Origin: Modestobacter lapidis
Lineage (GTDB): Bacteria; Actinomycetota; Actinomycetes; Mycobacteriales; Geodermatophilaceae
Direction: 5' to 3'
Assembly (NCBI GenBank): GCA_019779905.1
Contig: JABAKE010000002.1
Coordinates: 62,001-126,000, forward strand
Length of the DNA stretch: 64,000 bases
How positions within the stretch are numbered: the stretch's first letter is position 1; every line of letters begins with the position of its first letter. Positions 8,072 to 17,056 of the stretch are shown one piece after another. Position numbers and translations under genes: made by a program. Below the pieces are notes generated by a model that was not told the origin of the DNA, did no database searches, and worked only from the letters and a program-made list of their open reading frames with translations.

Positions 8072-8946
8072 GGCCGCACCGCCGCCGCCCGGCCGAACAG
8101 TCCCTGCGGGCGGAGCAGGAGCACCCCGATGAGCAGGGTGAACACCAGGCCGTCGGCGACGTCGGAGCTGACGAGTCCCACCACGTAGCCCTCCAGCACC
8201 CCGATGAGCAGCCCGGCGAGTGCGACTCCCGTCGTGCTGGTGAAGCCGCCGATGACGAGGGCGACGAAGCCCTTGATCATCAGCGAGGTCCCGCTCTCGT
8301 AGTTCAGGAACAGCAGCGGTGCCAGCAGCGCCCCCACCAGGCCGGCCAGCGCCGCCCCCGCCGCCCAGCTGAAGCGGGACACCGAGTTCGGGTCGATCCC
8401 GACGACCCGCGCGCCGGCGGGATCGTCGGCGACGCTGCGCAGCGACAGGCCGGCCATGGTGTGCTCGAGGAACCACCAGAGCACGAGCAGGACCACCAGA
8501 CCGACGCCGACGATCCACACCACCTGGAGCGGCAGGGCCGCCCCGCCGACGCGGATGACGCCGTCGGTGAAGGGGTCCATGATCGCCGCGTCCGACCCCC
8601 AGACGACCAGCGCGAGACCGCGCAGAGCCAGGGACAGTCCGATGGTGAGCGCGATGATGGCGGCGACGGAGCCCCGCGGCACCCGCCGGATGAGCACCCT
8701 CTCGGTGGCCGCGCCGAGCGCGGCCACCGAGAGGACCGCCGCGAGGACGGCGACGAACGGGTTCGTCGCCGCGGCCACGCTGGCGGCGATCAACGCCCCG
8801 AGGATGATGAACTCACCCTGCGCGAAGTTGATCGCCGCGGAGGCCCGGTACACGAGGACCAGGCTCAGCGCCACGAAGGCGTACAGACTGCCCTGGGTCA
8901 CTCCGGAGAAGGCGAACTGCAGCAACTGTGCCGGGTCGGCCCCCAT
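8068..8946 (-). CDS. livH: LivH-type ABC transporter permease
   Basis: 292 residues. I choose ATG 8946 (MGADPAQLLQFAF) over a TTG at 8958 because GGAG lies 7 bases ahead of the ATG. The hallmark ASAAINFAQGEFIILGA follows the first helix and the coupling loop is SLRSVADDPAGARVVGID; about eight membrane helices are visible. It is the second permease of the importer. It lies 50 bases downstream of the binding-protein gene, in the usual order binding protein-H-M-G-F. Confidence 0.9.
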   Translation of the reverse strand: MGADPAQLLQFAFSGVTQGSLYAFVALSLVLVYRASAAINFAQGEFIILGALIAASVAAATNPFVAVLAAVLSVAALGAATERVLIRRVPRGSVAAIIALTIGLSLALRGLALVVWGSDAAIMDPFTDGVIRVGGAALPLQVVWIVGVGLVVLLVLWWFLEHTMAGLSLRSVADDPAGARVVGIDPNSVSRFSWAAGAALAGLVGALLAPLLFLNYESGTSLMIKGFVALVIGGFTSTTGVALAGLLIGVLEGYVVGLVSSDVADGLVFTLLIGVLLLRPQGLFGRAAAVRP

Positions 8947-8996
8947 GGCTGGCTCCAATCGAACGTCCGGTCAGGTGGCCGTGTCGTCGCTGCGGA

Positions 8997-10169
8997 TCAC
9001 TCCGCCAGGACGTACTCGCCGTTCTCGACGGTCAGCAGCACGACCTGCTCCGGAGTGGTCCCGTGGTGGTCCTCCGCCGAGAGGTCGTAGGTCGCGGTGA
9101 CGCCCTCGTAGCCGAGGCCCTCCAGCGCGCCGAGGAGAGCCTCCGGCTCGGTGCTCCCGGCCTCCGCGGCCGCCGCGTGCACCAGCGAGACCGCGTCACA
9201 GGCCATCCCGGCGAAGTAGTCGGGCTGCTCCCCGTACTCCTCCTCGTAGGCGGCCACGAACTCCGCGGCCACGTCGTCTTCCGCGAGGGCGTCGGGGACC
9301 ATCACCCGCCCGCTCGGCACGAAGACCCGGGTCGGGATGCCCGCCACGAGCTCGAGGAAGCCGTTCGTGGCGTTCCCGTGGCTGACCAGCAGCGGGACGT
9401 CCATGCCGAGGGTCGCCATGTTCCGCGCGATCAGGGCCGCGGGCTCGCCGGTGGTGAAGGAGAAGACGACGTCGGGGTCGGCCGCGCGCAGCGAGGCCAG
9501 CTGGCTGGTGACGTCGGTGGCGGTGGTGTCGAAGCCCTCCTGGGCGACGATGTCCAGACCGTGCTCCTCGGCCAGCAGCTCGGCCACACGGGTGCCCTCC
9601 TCACCCAGGGGTCCGTTGGCCATGAGCAGGGCCATGTCCGTCCAGCCCTGCTCGGCGAAGTGCTCGAAGGCAGCAGCTGCGGCGTCCTCGCTGCGGTGCG
9701 CGGCGTTGAAGACGACCGGATCGGTCGCGGGGTCCACGGCGTATCCGGAGATGGCCACGAACGGGACCCCGGCGCCGTTCGCGGCGGCGGCGACGGCGGA
9801 GGTGTTGGGCACCGACGCGGTGCCGATGATGGCGTCCACCTGCTCGCGGGTCAGCAGCCGCTGCGCGACCCGGGCCGACCCCTCAGGGGAGGATTCGTCG
9901 TCGTTGACGATCAGCTCCACCGTCGGGCCCTCGCCTGCCTCGTTCAGCCGGTCGGTGCACAGTTCGGCGCCGCGCTCGTAGGACTCACCGAGGAAGGAGA
10001 GCGCCCCGGTCAGGGGGAAGTCGGCCCCGACCCGCAGGGTCTCGCCGTTCCCCCCGCCCCCGCCGCCCCCGTCCCCGCCGCCACATCCGGCGGCGACGAC
10101 CGCGACGGTCATCCCGGCCGCTGCGATCGCGACCTTCCGGCCGCGGTTCCCCATGCCCGTGCTGGTCAT
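8997..10169 (-). CDS. LivK-type substrate-binding lipoprotein
   Basis: 390 residues from ATG 10169, preceded by AAGGAGCAACG. A lipoprotein signal peptide ends in the lipobox AAGC with Cys29, followed by a glycine-rich linker. The mature part starts with TLRVGADFPLTGALSFLG, as in periplasmic-binding proteins of the Leu/Ile/Val type (Peripla_BP_6), and continues with the two-lobed fold (IIGTASVPNTSAVAAAA; AISGYAVDPATDP). It should sit on the outer face of the membrane and deliver substrate to LivHM. The long open frame upstream of 10169 belongs to the ligase region and is not coding in this frame. The substrate cannot be read from sequence. Confidence 0.88.
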   Translation of the reverse strand: MTSTGMGNRGRKVAIAAAGMTVAVVAAGCGGGDGGGGGGGNGETLRVGADFPLTGALSFLGESYERGAELCTDRLNEAGEGPTVELIVNDDESSPEGSARVAQRLLTREQVDAIIGTASVPNTSAVAAAANGAGVPFVAISGYAVDPATDPVVFNAAHRSEDAAAAAFEHFAEQGWTDMALLMANGPLGEEGTRVAELLAEEHGLDIVAQEGFDTTATDVTSQLASLRAADPDVVFSFTTGEPAALIARNMATLGMDVPLLVSHGNATNGFLELVAGIPTRVFVPSGRVMVPDALAEDDVAAEFVAAYEEEYGEQPDYFAGMACDAVSLVHAAAAEAGSTEPEALLGALEGLGYEGVTATYDLSAEDHHGTTPEQVVLLTVENGEYVLAE

Positions 10170-10248
10170 CGTTGCTCCTTGGGTCGTGGATCCCGGGCTG
10201 CGGCACGCTCGTCCGCGGTCCACCCGGTGGGAGTGACGCTCGTGCTGA

Positions 10249-11760
10249 TCAGTCGTCGGCGAACCGGTCCCGCAGGTCCACCTTGCGGATCTTGCCGACC
10301 GCGTTGCGCGGCAGCTCATCGACGAAGCGGACCTGCGTCGGCGCCTTGTAGCGGGCGAGCCGGGTGCGGCAGAAGTCGATGACCTCCCGCTCGGTGAGCG
10401 ACGCCCCCGGCCGCGGTACGACGGCGGCCAGCCCGGTCTCGCCCCACTTCTCGTCGGGAACCCCGACGACGGCCACCTCGGCCACGTCCTGGAGCTGGTA
10501 GAGGACGTTCTCCACCTCGGTCGGGTAGACGTTCTCGCCGCCGGAGATGTACATGTCCTTCCAGCGGTCGACGATGAAGCAGAAGCCCTCGTCGTCGAGG
10601 CGGGCGGCGTCGCCGGTGCGCAGCCATCCGTCGACGAACGTCTCCGCGGTCGCCTCGTCGCGCCGCCAGTAGCCCGGCCCGACGTTCGGCCCCGACACCT
10701 GCAGCTCCCCGACCTCCCCCGGCGCCAGGACCTCGCCGTCCGCACCCACGATGCGCAGCCGGGCGTGGAGGACCGGCCGGCCGACCGAGCCGCTCTTGTC
10801 CCGGCCCCGGCCGGGCGGCATGACGCACACCGTCGAGCTGCCCTCGGTGATGCCGTAGATGTTGCGCAGCTCGACGTCCCGCTCGCGCCAGGTCTCGAAC
10901 AGCGCCGACGCCGAGGGAGAGCCACCCACGCCGGCGAACAGCCCACCGAAGCGGGCACCGGAGAACCCGTCCAGCCGGCTCATGAACTGGTAGGTGGCGG
11001 GGACGCCCACGATGTGCGTGATTCCGCGGCTGTCGTCGGTGAGCAGGTCGAGGCACTCCTGCGGTTCGAAGCGGCTCGCGATGACCGTGCGGCCGCCGGC
11101 GTACAGCGTCGCGTTGAGGAACAGGTTCAGCCCGGCGACGTGGAACAGCGGGAGGATGGTGAGGTTGACCGACGTGGGGCCGATCCCACCCGCCACGAGG
11201 CTGTTGAGGACGACGGCCAACGCCGACTCGAAGCTCGTGACCGCACCCTTCGGCCGGCCCGTGGTCCCGGAGGTGTAGATGAGGGTCAGCGGGTCCTCGG
11301 GCGCCGCCTGGTAGGGCTCGAGCAGCTGGCCGGCCGCGGCCAGCGCCGCCTCGTAGGAGTCGGCAGGGCCGCCCCACGCCAGCGTCCGGACACCCGCCCC
11401 GGCAGCCACGGGGTCGGCGAGAGCGGCCAGTTCCGAGGCGAAGAGCAGGATCCGGGGGACGGCGTCGCCGACGATGAAGCCGAGCTCCTCCGCGGTCAAC
11501 CGGACGTTGAGCGGTAGGAACACGGCGCCGAGCAGGCGGCAGGCCTCCTGGACCTCGACGACGTTGCTCGAGTTCGGCGACAGAACCGCGACCCGGTCCC
11601 CCGCGCTCACCCCGACCTCGTTCCGGAGGTGTGCCGCGAGCGACCGGGCCCGGCGGTCGAGCTCGCCGTAGGTCAGCACCCGGCCGGTGCCCAGGTCCTC
11701 CAGCGCGACCCGGTCCGGTGTGCCAGCGGCGTGGTGTCCCACCCAGTACGGAAAGTTCAT
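10249..11760 (-). CDS. AMP-dependent acyl-CoA synthetase/ligase
   Basis: 503 residues, with the adenylate-forming motifs in order: YTSGTTGRPKG from residue 162, the core motif YGITEGSS, GWLRTGDAARLD, then GGENVYPTEVE and the catalytic lysine region NAVGKIRKVDL near the C-terminus. It activates a carboxylic acid with ATP and transfers it to CoA. Length and motif order match medium or long-chain fatty acid and aromatic acid CoA ligases. It is the first gene of the operon, 79 bases before the binding-protein gene, so the imported substrate is probably trapped as its CoA thioester. Confidence 0.88.
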   Translation of the reverse strand: MNFPYWVGHHAAGTPDRVALEDLGTGRVLTYGELDRRARSLAAHLRNEVGVSAGDRVAVLSPNSSNVVEVQEACRLLGAVFLPLNVRLTAEELGFIVGDAVPRILLFASELAALADPVAAGAGVRTLAWGGPADSYEAALAAAGQLLEPYQAAPEDPLTLIYTSGTTGRPKGAVTSFESALAVVLNSLVAGGIGPTSVNLTILPLFHVAGLNLFLNATLYAGGRTVIASRFEPQECLDLLTDDSRGITHIVGVPATYQFMSRLDGFSGARFGGLFAGVGGSPSASALFETWRERDVELRNIYGITEGSSTVCVMPPGRGRDKSGSVGRPVLHARLRIVGADGEVLAPGEVGELQVSGPNVGPGYWRRDEATAETFVDGWLRTGDAARLDDEGFCFIVDRWKDMYISGGENVYPTEVENVLYQLQDVAEVAVVGVPDEKWGETGLAAVVPRPGASLTEREVIDFCRTRLARYKAPTQVRFVDELPRNAVGKIRKVDLRDRFADD

Positions 11761-11810
11761 GACCCAGCTCTCGCTCGGTGCTGGCGGTCATCGGCGGGCG
11801 ACGACCCTTA

Positions 11811-11826
11811 ACTTATTGACTAATAG
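11811..11826 (-). promoter_or_regulatory. AT-rich block upstream of the acyl-CoA ligase, candidate operator
   Basis: About 50 bases upstream of the ligase start, a strikingly AT-rich run stands out in very GC-rich DNA; read on the minus strand it is CTATTAGTCAATAAGT. It contains a short inverted repeat, TATT-4-AATA. Position and composition suit a TetR-type operator or promoter element for the operon. The palindrome is short, so this is a weak call. Confidence 0.35.
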
Positions 11827-11987
11827 ATCACATAGGCCGGCAGCGGGTCAACCACCGACCGCGCCACCCACGGCGAGCCGCGCCGGTCGCGGGTCCCGCC
11901 CGCGGGCAGCGCACTGCTGATCCCGGTGGCCCGCGGGTGTCGCTCCTTCCGTGCTCCGGTCAACCGGCCGGCGGCCCGCCCCGGAAC

Positions 11988-12995
11988 TCAGCGCGCCGGC
12001 GGGGTGTCCGGCAGCCCGAAGAGGGTGAACAGCCGGGTGTCCAGGAAGGAGGTGATCCGGACGACCCGGCCGCCGGACACCTCGAGGGCGTGCAGTGCCC
12101 ACGGCCGGTGGCCGCCATCGGGACCGCAGGACCGCCACTGCGCGAAGCCGGGGTTGCCGTTGAGCGAGACCGGCAGCAGCCGGGAACCCCGGCACTCGAA
12201 CCCCGGCCCGAGCATCCAGCGCCCGATGTCGGTCGCGCTGCGCAGCCACATCGCAAAAGGAGGCATGTCCTGGACGGCGTCCTCGGCCAGCAACGCGACG
12301 AAGGCGTCGATGTCGTACCGCTCGAAGGCGTCGAGGTAGCGGGCCAGCAGGCCGGCGTTCTCCGCGGCCAGCTCCGGTGCCGGCCGGGTGTCGGCGGCCT
12401 GGTGCGCGGCGAGCGTGGCGCGGGCACGCTGCAGTGCGCTGTTGGCCGCGGCCACCGTCGTCCCGAGCAGCCCGGCGACCTCGTCGGCCTTCCAGCGCAG
12501 GACGTCGCGCAGGATCAGCACCGCGCGCTGACGGGGCGGCAGGTGCTGCAGGGCCGCCACGAAGGCCAGCCGCACCGACTCGCGCTGCACGGCCACCTCG
12601 GCCGGGTCGCCGCCGACCGGCAGCACCTGCCGATCCAGGGCCGGCTCGACCCAGGCGCCGTCGGGCAGCACCCCGGCCAGGGAGGACTCCACCGGCGCGG
12701 AGGGCTCGGCCGACATGTCGACCGGCAGGGCGCGCCGCTTGCGGCCGTCGAGGGCGTCCAGGCAGACGTTGGTGGCGATGCGGTACAGCCACGAGCGCAG
12801 GGCGCCGCTGCCCTCCAGCCGGTCCAGCGACCGCCAGGCACGCACCATCGTGTCCTGGACCGCGTCCTCCGCGTCGAAGGACGACCCGAGCATCCGGTAG
12901 CAGTAGCCGGTGAGCTCCCGCCGGTGCTCGGCCAGCCGCGGTTCCAGCTCCGCGGCCCGCCCAGCGCCGGGCCGCTCCTCGATCACTCCGGTCAT
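11988..12995 (-). CDS. ECF sigma factor with SnoaL-like C-terminal domain (SigG/TIGR02960-like)
   Basis: 335 residues. Sigma region 2 is at about residues 25-90 (YRMLGSSFDAEDAVQDTMV, then WLYRIATNVCLDAL) and region 4 at about 145-200 (LPPRQRAVLILRDVLRWKA, then GTTVAAANSALQRARATL). The remaining ~130 residues (LARYLDAFERYDIDAFVAL onward) are a SnoaL-like domain found in the SigG/SigJ-like ECF groups, thought to regulate sigma activity without a separate anti-sigma factor. No anti-sigma gene lies next to it, which agrees. The downstream lipoprotein gene, 53 bases away on the same strand, could be co-transcribed. Confidence 0.85.
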   Translation of the reverse strand: MTGVIEERPGAGRAAELEPRLAEHRRELTGYCYRMLGSSFDAEDAVQDTMVRAWRSLDRLEGSGALRSWLYRIATNVCLDALDGRKRRALPVDMSAEPSAPVESSLAGVLPDGAWVEPALDRQVLPVGGDPAEVAVQRESVRLAFVAALQHLPPRQRAVLILRDVLRWKADEVAGLLGTTVAAANSALQRARATLAAHQAADTRPAPELAAENAGLLARYLDAFERYDIDAFVALLAEDAVQDMPPFAMWLRSATDIGRWMLGPGFECRGSRLLPVSLNGNPGFAQWRSCGPDGGHRPWALHALEVSGGRVVRITSFLDTRLFTLFGLPDTPPAR

Positions 12996-13048
12996 CGCGC
13001 GGTCCTCTCCACGTCCGACGTCCCGGTTGATCCTGCCCGTCCGGGGCG

Positions 13049-14779
13049 CTACTGGTAAGTGACCAGTTCCGGGGTCGGCCGGACCTGCTCGATGGTCTCC
13101 TGCGGGGTCAGCATCGGGAGGTCCTCGTCGATGAAGTTCTTCCAGCCCCAGTACAGCGGCTGCGGGGCGTCGCGCCGGAGCACCTCCCAGGTGCTCTGCT
13201 TCGCCGCCTGACCGCCCTGACCGTCGACGTGCACCATGATCGCCAGTTCGTCACGCGAGGTGTCCAGCCGCTCCAGGCCGGGGAGCATCCGCACCTGGAA
13301 CTGGTGCAGGACCAGCAGCTTCTGCGGCAGCGCCTTCTCCCGGGTCAGGTCGGCCAGCCAGGTGACCACCTGGTTCACCTCGTCGATGCCGACCTGGCCG
13401 ATCTCGGTCAGGTGCACCTGTCCGGGCCGCAGCCGCCACTCCGGGTCCAGGGCCAGGCCCACGTGCGGCAGCTCGAGCAGCGCCTGGTACTGCTGGGCCT
13501 GGGTGACGAAATCGGTGCGCCCGGGCTGCAGGTCCAGGAGCACGTACAGGCCGGCCTGCCCGGCCGCCTCCACCCAGGGGCGCAGCGTCGCGGGGTCGAT
13601 CTCGTTGGAGTAGTTGCCGTCCCGCCCGGCGCCCTCCGAGGCGACGGTGGCGATGATCTCGAAGGTCGGGACGACGGTGGCGTCCACGAGGTCCCGATAG
13701 GGCGCCGCCACGTCCTTGGCCCGCTGGATCGCCGCCGGCAGGTCCTGCTCGCCGAGGATGCCCAGCGCACCGGTGCCGGGGGTGCCGTACATCGCGATCA
13801 TCATGTGCTGCGGGAACAGCAACTGGCCGCCGCCGGGCAGCTGCGCGCCGGTCGCCGCCGTGTCGATCTTCCATTCCAGTCCGGGCTCGCCGGCGAGGTC
13901 GGCGCCCAGCAGCACGACGGCGGCCGGGCCCGCGGCCAGGGCCTCGACCACCTCGGCGGAGCCCCGCGGATCGGCCGCCGCACCGGTCAGCCGCACCTCG
14001 GCGCCGGCCGCCCGGGCGGTCGCGACGCCGGCCAGGAACCCGGGAGCGCCGGTGGCCAGCACGAGGACGTCGGCCAGCGGGGCCGGGCGGCGGACGGCGG
14101 GCAGCTCGCCGGCGTTCCCGGACGCCGACCCGGATGACGCCGATCCGGTCGACCCGGATGACGCGGTGGACCCGGACGACCCGGACGGTGCCGCGGGCGG
14201 CTCATCGGCCGGCACCAGGGCCGCCGGCTGTTCCGGATCCAACGCGGCCACGGCCGCCACCGTGCCCTCGGCGGGCACCGGGTCACTCCCGGCGAGCGAC
14301 AGCCCGGTGACCTCCTCGACGGCCTCGACGTCGGCCGGCACCGACACGACGGAGCGTTCGGCGCCGGCGGGTACCAGGCCCCGGTCCCCGCCCACGGTCA
14401 GCACGTCGGTGACCCCGAGCCGGTCCAGTTCGGCGGCCAGCACCTCGTCCCCGGTCGCGCCGTCGTCGCCGAGCAGCAGCGGCACCCCGAGCCCGACCGC
14501 GGCCGAGGCGCCCAGCAACCGGCCCGCCGGGTCGGCGTCGCCGGCCACCACCGCGACCGGCGAGCTGCTGAACAGGGCACGGCTCATCGAGGCCGCCGAG
14601 GCCACCGGTCCCTCGTCGGCCAGCATCGTGCGCGCCGCAGACGGAACGGCGGTCACCGGGCCGGCCGGCGGCGCCGCCGCGTCGGACTCGGCCGGTTCCG
14701 CGGAGTCGGGGGAGCCGGTGCAGCCGCCGAGCAGCAGCAGGACGGCGAGACCGGCGGAGAGCGTGGCGGCGGAGCGCAT
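13049..14779 (-). CDS. Large lipoprotein: cell-wall-binding-like N-terminal half, unknown C-terminal domain
   Basis: 576 residues from ATG 14779 (AAGAGG three bases ahead). A lipoprotein signal ends in LLGGC with Cys20. Residues about 45-150 resemble the cell-wall-binding repeat 2 fold (SRALFSSSPVAVVAGDAD; LDRLGVTDVLTVGG). A Ser/Gly/Thr-rich linker (GSSGSTASSGSTGSASSG) follows at about residues 205-225, then a second similar lobe. The last ~270 residues (QHMMIAMYGTPGTGALGIL, YVLLDLQPGRTDF, GLALDPEWRLRPG) look like an enzyme-type barrel with conserved acidic and aromatic residues. Probably exported and membrane-anchored; function unknown. The open frame upstream of 14779 is not coding. Confidence 0.7.
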   Translation of the reverse strand: MRSAATLSAGLAVLLLLGGCTGSPDSAEPAESDAAAPPAGPVTAVPSAARTMLADEGPVASAASMSRALFSSSPVAVVAGDADPAGRLLGASAAVGLGVPLLLGDDGATGDEVLAAELDRLGVTDVLTVGGDRGLVPAGAERSVVSVPADVEAVEEVTGLSLAGSDPVPAEGTVAAVAALDPEQPAALVPADEPPAAPSGSSGSTASSGSTGSASSGSASGNAGELPAVRRPAPLADVLVLATGAPGFLAGVATARAAGAEVRLTGAAADPRGSAEVVEALAAGPAAVVLLGADLAGEPGLEWKIDTAATGAQLPGGGQLLFPQHMMIAMYGTPGTGALGILGEQDLPAAIQRAKDVAAPYRDLVDATVVPTFEIIATVASEGAGRDGNYSNEIDPATLRPWVEAAGQAGLYVLLDLQPGRTDFVTQAQQYQALLELPHVGLALDPEWRLRPGQVHLTEIGQVGIDEVNQVVTWLADLTREKALPQKLLVLHQFQVRMLPGLERLDTSRDELAIMVHVDGQGGQAAKQSTWEVLRRDAPQPLYWGWKNFIDEDLPMLTPQETIEQVRPTPELVTYQ

Positions 14780-15047
14780 GATCCTCTTCCCAGGGGCGAC
14801 GGCCAGCCCAGGAACTCGTCCCGGTGCGACGGCGGTGGCGTGCACGGCAGACCGCCCGACCTTAGCCCCGCGGTCCACACCGCCGGGGTTCTGCGGCACC
14901 CCGGCGGGTGGGCGGTGCTGGACAGCGCCGCCGGTCGCCGGGAGCATCCGCGGCTGACATGGACGCACCGACATCGGGCCAGCCCGACTCCCGACCGGCC
15001 AGGCAGCGGGCTGGGACACCGGTCCTCCCGTCGGCAGGCTCGACGGC

Positions 15048-16394
15048 ATGACCGCCGACACCGCCGACCGGGCCGACACCGCCGTGCTACCGCTCCCCGC
15101 CGCCTCGGCACCCGCGCCCGTCGCCACCGCAGCGCCCCGCGGCTGGTGGCGCCAGCTGGGCATCGACACCGGGTACGTCCTCGTCGGCTTCCCGCTGGCC
15201 ATCGCCTCGTTCGTGCTGATCGTGACCGGCACCGCGCTGGGCCTCGGGCTGACCGTCATCTGGGTCGGCTTGCCGGTGGCGATCGCCACCCTGATCGCCG
15301 CCCGCGGCTTCGCCGCGGCCGAGCGGGTCCGGCTGCCCGCCGTCCTGCGCACACCGGTGACCAGCCCGCGCTACCTACGTGCCGCGCCCGGCGACGGCCG
15401 GCTGCGCCGGCTGTTCACGCCGATGCGCGACGCGCAGTACTGGCTCGACGCGCTGCACGGCGTGCTGCACCTGGTTCCCGCCATCCCGGCGTTCGTGATC
15501 GTGGTGACCTGGTGGTCGGTGGCCCTCGCCGGCCTGACCTCGTTGCTGTGGGACTGGTCGATCCCCTACGGGCCCCCCGACCGGAACCTGACCCTTCCCG
15601 AGCTGCTCGGCTTCGTCGACAGCGCTCCCGCGCGGATCGCCGTCCACGCGCTGGTCGGCGCACTGTTCGCCGTCACCCTGCCGATCGCGGTGCGCGGCTC
15701 GGCGCTGCTGGTCGCGCAGCCGGCCCGGCTGCTGCTCTGCTCCCGCGCCGCCACCCAGGCCGAGCTCGGCCGGCTGGCCGACAGCCGCGACTCGGCGGTC
15801 GCCGCCGAGGCGGTGGCCCTGCGCCGGCTGGAGCGCGACATCCACGACGGCCCGCAGCAGCGGCTGGTCCGGCTGAGCATGGACCTGCACCGCGCCCGCC
15901 GGCAGGTGGAGACCGATCCCGAGGGCGCCCGGGAGACGCTGGCGGAGGCGGCCACCCAGACGCGGGAGACGCTGGAGGAGCTGCGGGCGCTGTCCCGGGG
16001 CATCGCTCCCCCGGTGCTCGCCGACCGCGGCCTGGCGGCCGCGCTGGCCGCACTCGCCGCCCGTTCCCCCGTGCCGGTCGAGCTGTCCGTCGGGCTGGAC
16101 GCCGGCGAGCGGCTCGCCCCGGCGACGGAGAACACCGCCTACTTCGTGGTCAGCGAGGCGCTGGCGAACGTGGCCAAGCACAGCGGCGCCGCGCTCTGCC
16201 GGGTCGCGGTGGACCGGTCGGGTGACCGGCTGACCGTGACCGTCGAGGACGACGGGGCCGGTGGCGCCGTCGCCGCACCCGGCCACGGCATCACCGGGCT
16301 GGCCGACCGGCTGCGCGCGGTGGACGGCACCCTGACCGTCGACAGCCCGCGCGGCGGCCCGACCCGGCTGACCGCGGTGCTGCCGTGGGCGTGA
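15048..16394 (+). CDS. NarL-type sensor histidine kinase
   Basis: 448 residues. An alanine-rich N-terminus leads into about four membrane helices in residues 40-230 with the conserved actinobacterial sensor-domain layout (RLRRLFTPMRDAQYWLDAL between helix pairs). The HisKA_3 dimerisation box is LERDIHDGPQQRLVRLSMD with the phospho-acceptor His266, and the ATPase domain shows an N-box (NTAYFVVSEALANVAKHS) and a glycine box (DDGAGG; GHGITGLADRL). It should autophosphorylate on an unknown signal and pass phosphate to the regulator encoded by the overlapping next gene. Confidence 0.9.
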   Translation: MTADTADRADTAVLPLPAASAPAPVATAAPRGWWRQLGIDTGYVLVGFPLAIASFVLIVTGTALGLGLTVIWVGLPVAIATLIAARGFAAAERVRLPAVLRTPVTSPRYLRAAPGDGRLRRLFTPMRDAQYWLDALHGVLHLVPAIPAFVIVVTWWSVALAGLTSLLWDWSIPYGPPDRNLTLPELLGFVDSAPARIAVHALVGALFAVTLPIAVRGSALLVAQPARLLLCSRAATQAELGRLADSRDSAVAAEAVALRRLERDIHDGPQQRLVRLSMDLHRARRQVETDPEGARETLAEAATQTRETLEELRALSRGIAPPVLADRGLAAALAALAARSPVPVELSVGLDAGERLAPATENTAYFVVSEALANVAKHSGAALCRVAVDRSGDRLTVTVEDDGAGGAVAAPGHGITGLADRLRAVDGTLTVDSPRGGPTRLTAVLPWA

Positions 16395-17050
16395 GCCCGC
16401 CGCGCATGCGGGTGGTCCTGGCGGAGGACTCGGTGCTCCTGCGCGAGGGTCTGGTCCGGTTGCTCGAGGAGGCCGGCACCGAGGTGGTGGCCGCCGTCGC
16501 CGACGGGCCGTCGCTGGTGCGGGCCGTCAGCGAGCACCGCCCCGACGTGGCGGTCGTCGACGTGCGGATGCCCCCCACGCACACCGACGAGGGGCTGCGC
16601 GCCGCCGTCGCGGCCCGCCGCGCCGTGCCGGCGACGGCGGTGCTGGTGCTCTCGCAGTACGTGGAGGTGGCCTACGCCGACGAGCTGCTCGCCCACGGCG
16701 CGGGCGGCGTCGGGTACCTGCTCAAGGACCGGGTGGCCCAGGTCGAGCAGTTCCTCACCGCGCTGGACGACGTGGTCGGCGGCGGCACGGTGCTCGACCC
16801 CCAGGTGGTGGCCCAGCTGTTCGCCCGCCGGCACCGGGACGACCCGGTGCGGGCGCTGTCGCCCCGGGAGCGCGAGGTGCTCGGGCTGATCGCCGAGGGC
16901 CACTCCAACACCGCCATCGCCCGGCAGCTGGTGGTCACCCCGGGCGCGGTGGAGAAGCACACCCAGCACATCTTCGCCAAGCTCGGCCTGGCCCCCGACG
17001 AGGACCAGCACCGCCGCGTGCTGGCCACGCTGGCCTATCTGCGCGGCTGA
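16391..17050 (+). CDS. LuxR/NarL-type response regulator
   Basis: Receiver domain with the acidic pair in VVLAEDSVLLREGL, phospho-acceptor Asp57 in VVDVRMPP, and the Lys of YLLKDRV. A LuxR helix-turn-helix follows (LSPREREVLGLIAEG, then TPGAVEKHTQHIFAKL). I start it at GTG 16391, which overlaps the kinase stop as GTGA; GTG 16385 and ATG 16406 are alternatives without better ribosome sites. It is the cognate partner of the upstream kinase and probably activates transcription when phosphorylated; targets are unknown. Confidence 0.9.
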   Translation: MSPPRMRVVLAEDSVLLREGLVRLLEEAGTEVVAAVADGPSLVRAVSEHRPDVAVVDVRMPPTHTDEGLRAAVAARRAVPATAVLVLSQYVEVAYADELLAHGAGGVGYLLKDRVAQVEQFLTALDDVVGGGTVLDPQVVAQLFARRHRDDPVRALSPREREVLGLIAEGHSNTAIARQLVVTPGAVEKHTQHIFAKLGLAPDEDQHRRVLATLAYLRG

Positions 17051-17056
17051 TCCCGG

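Noticed and set aside
10170-10958. Upstream extension of the binding-protein frame (about 260 codons)
   Set aside because: It is an out-of-frame shadow of the acyl-CoA ligase gene; the signal peptide and ribosome site place the start at 10169.
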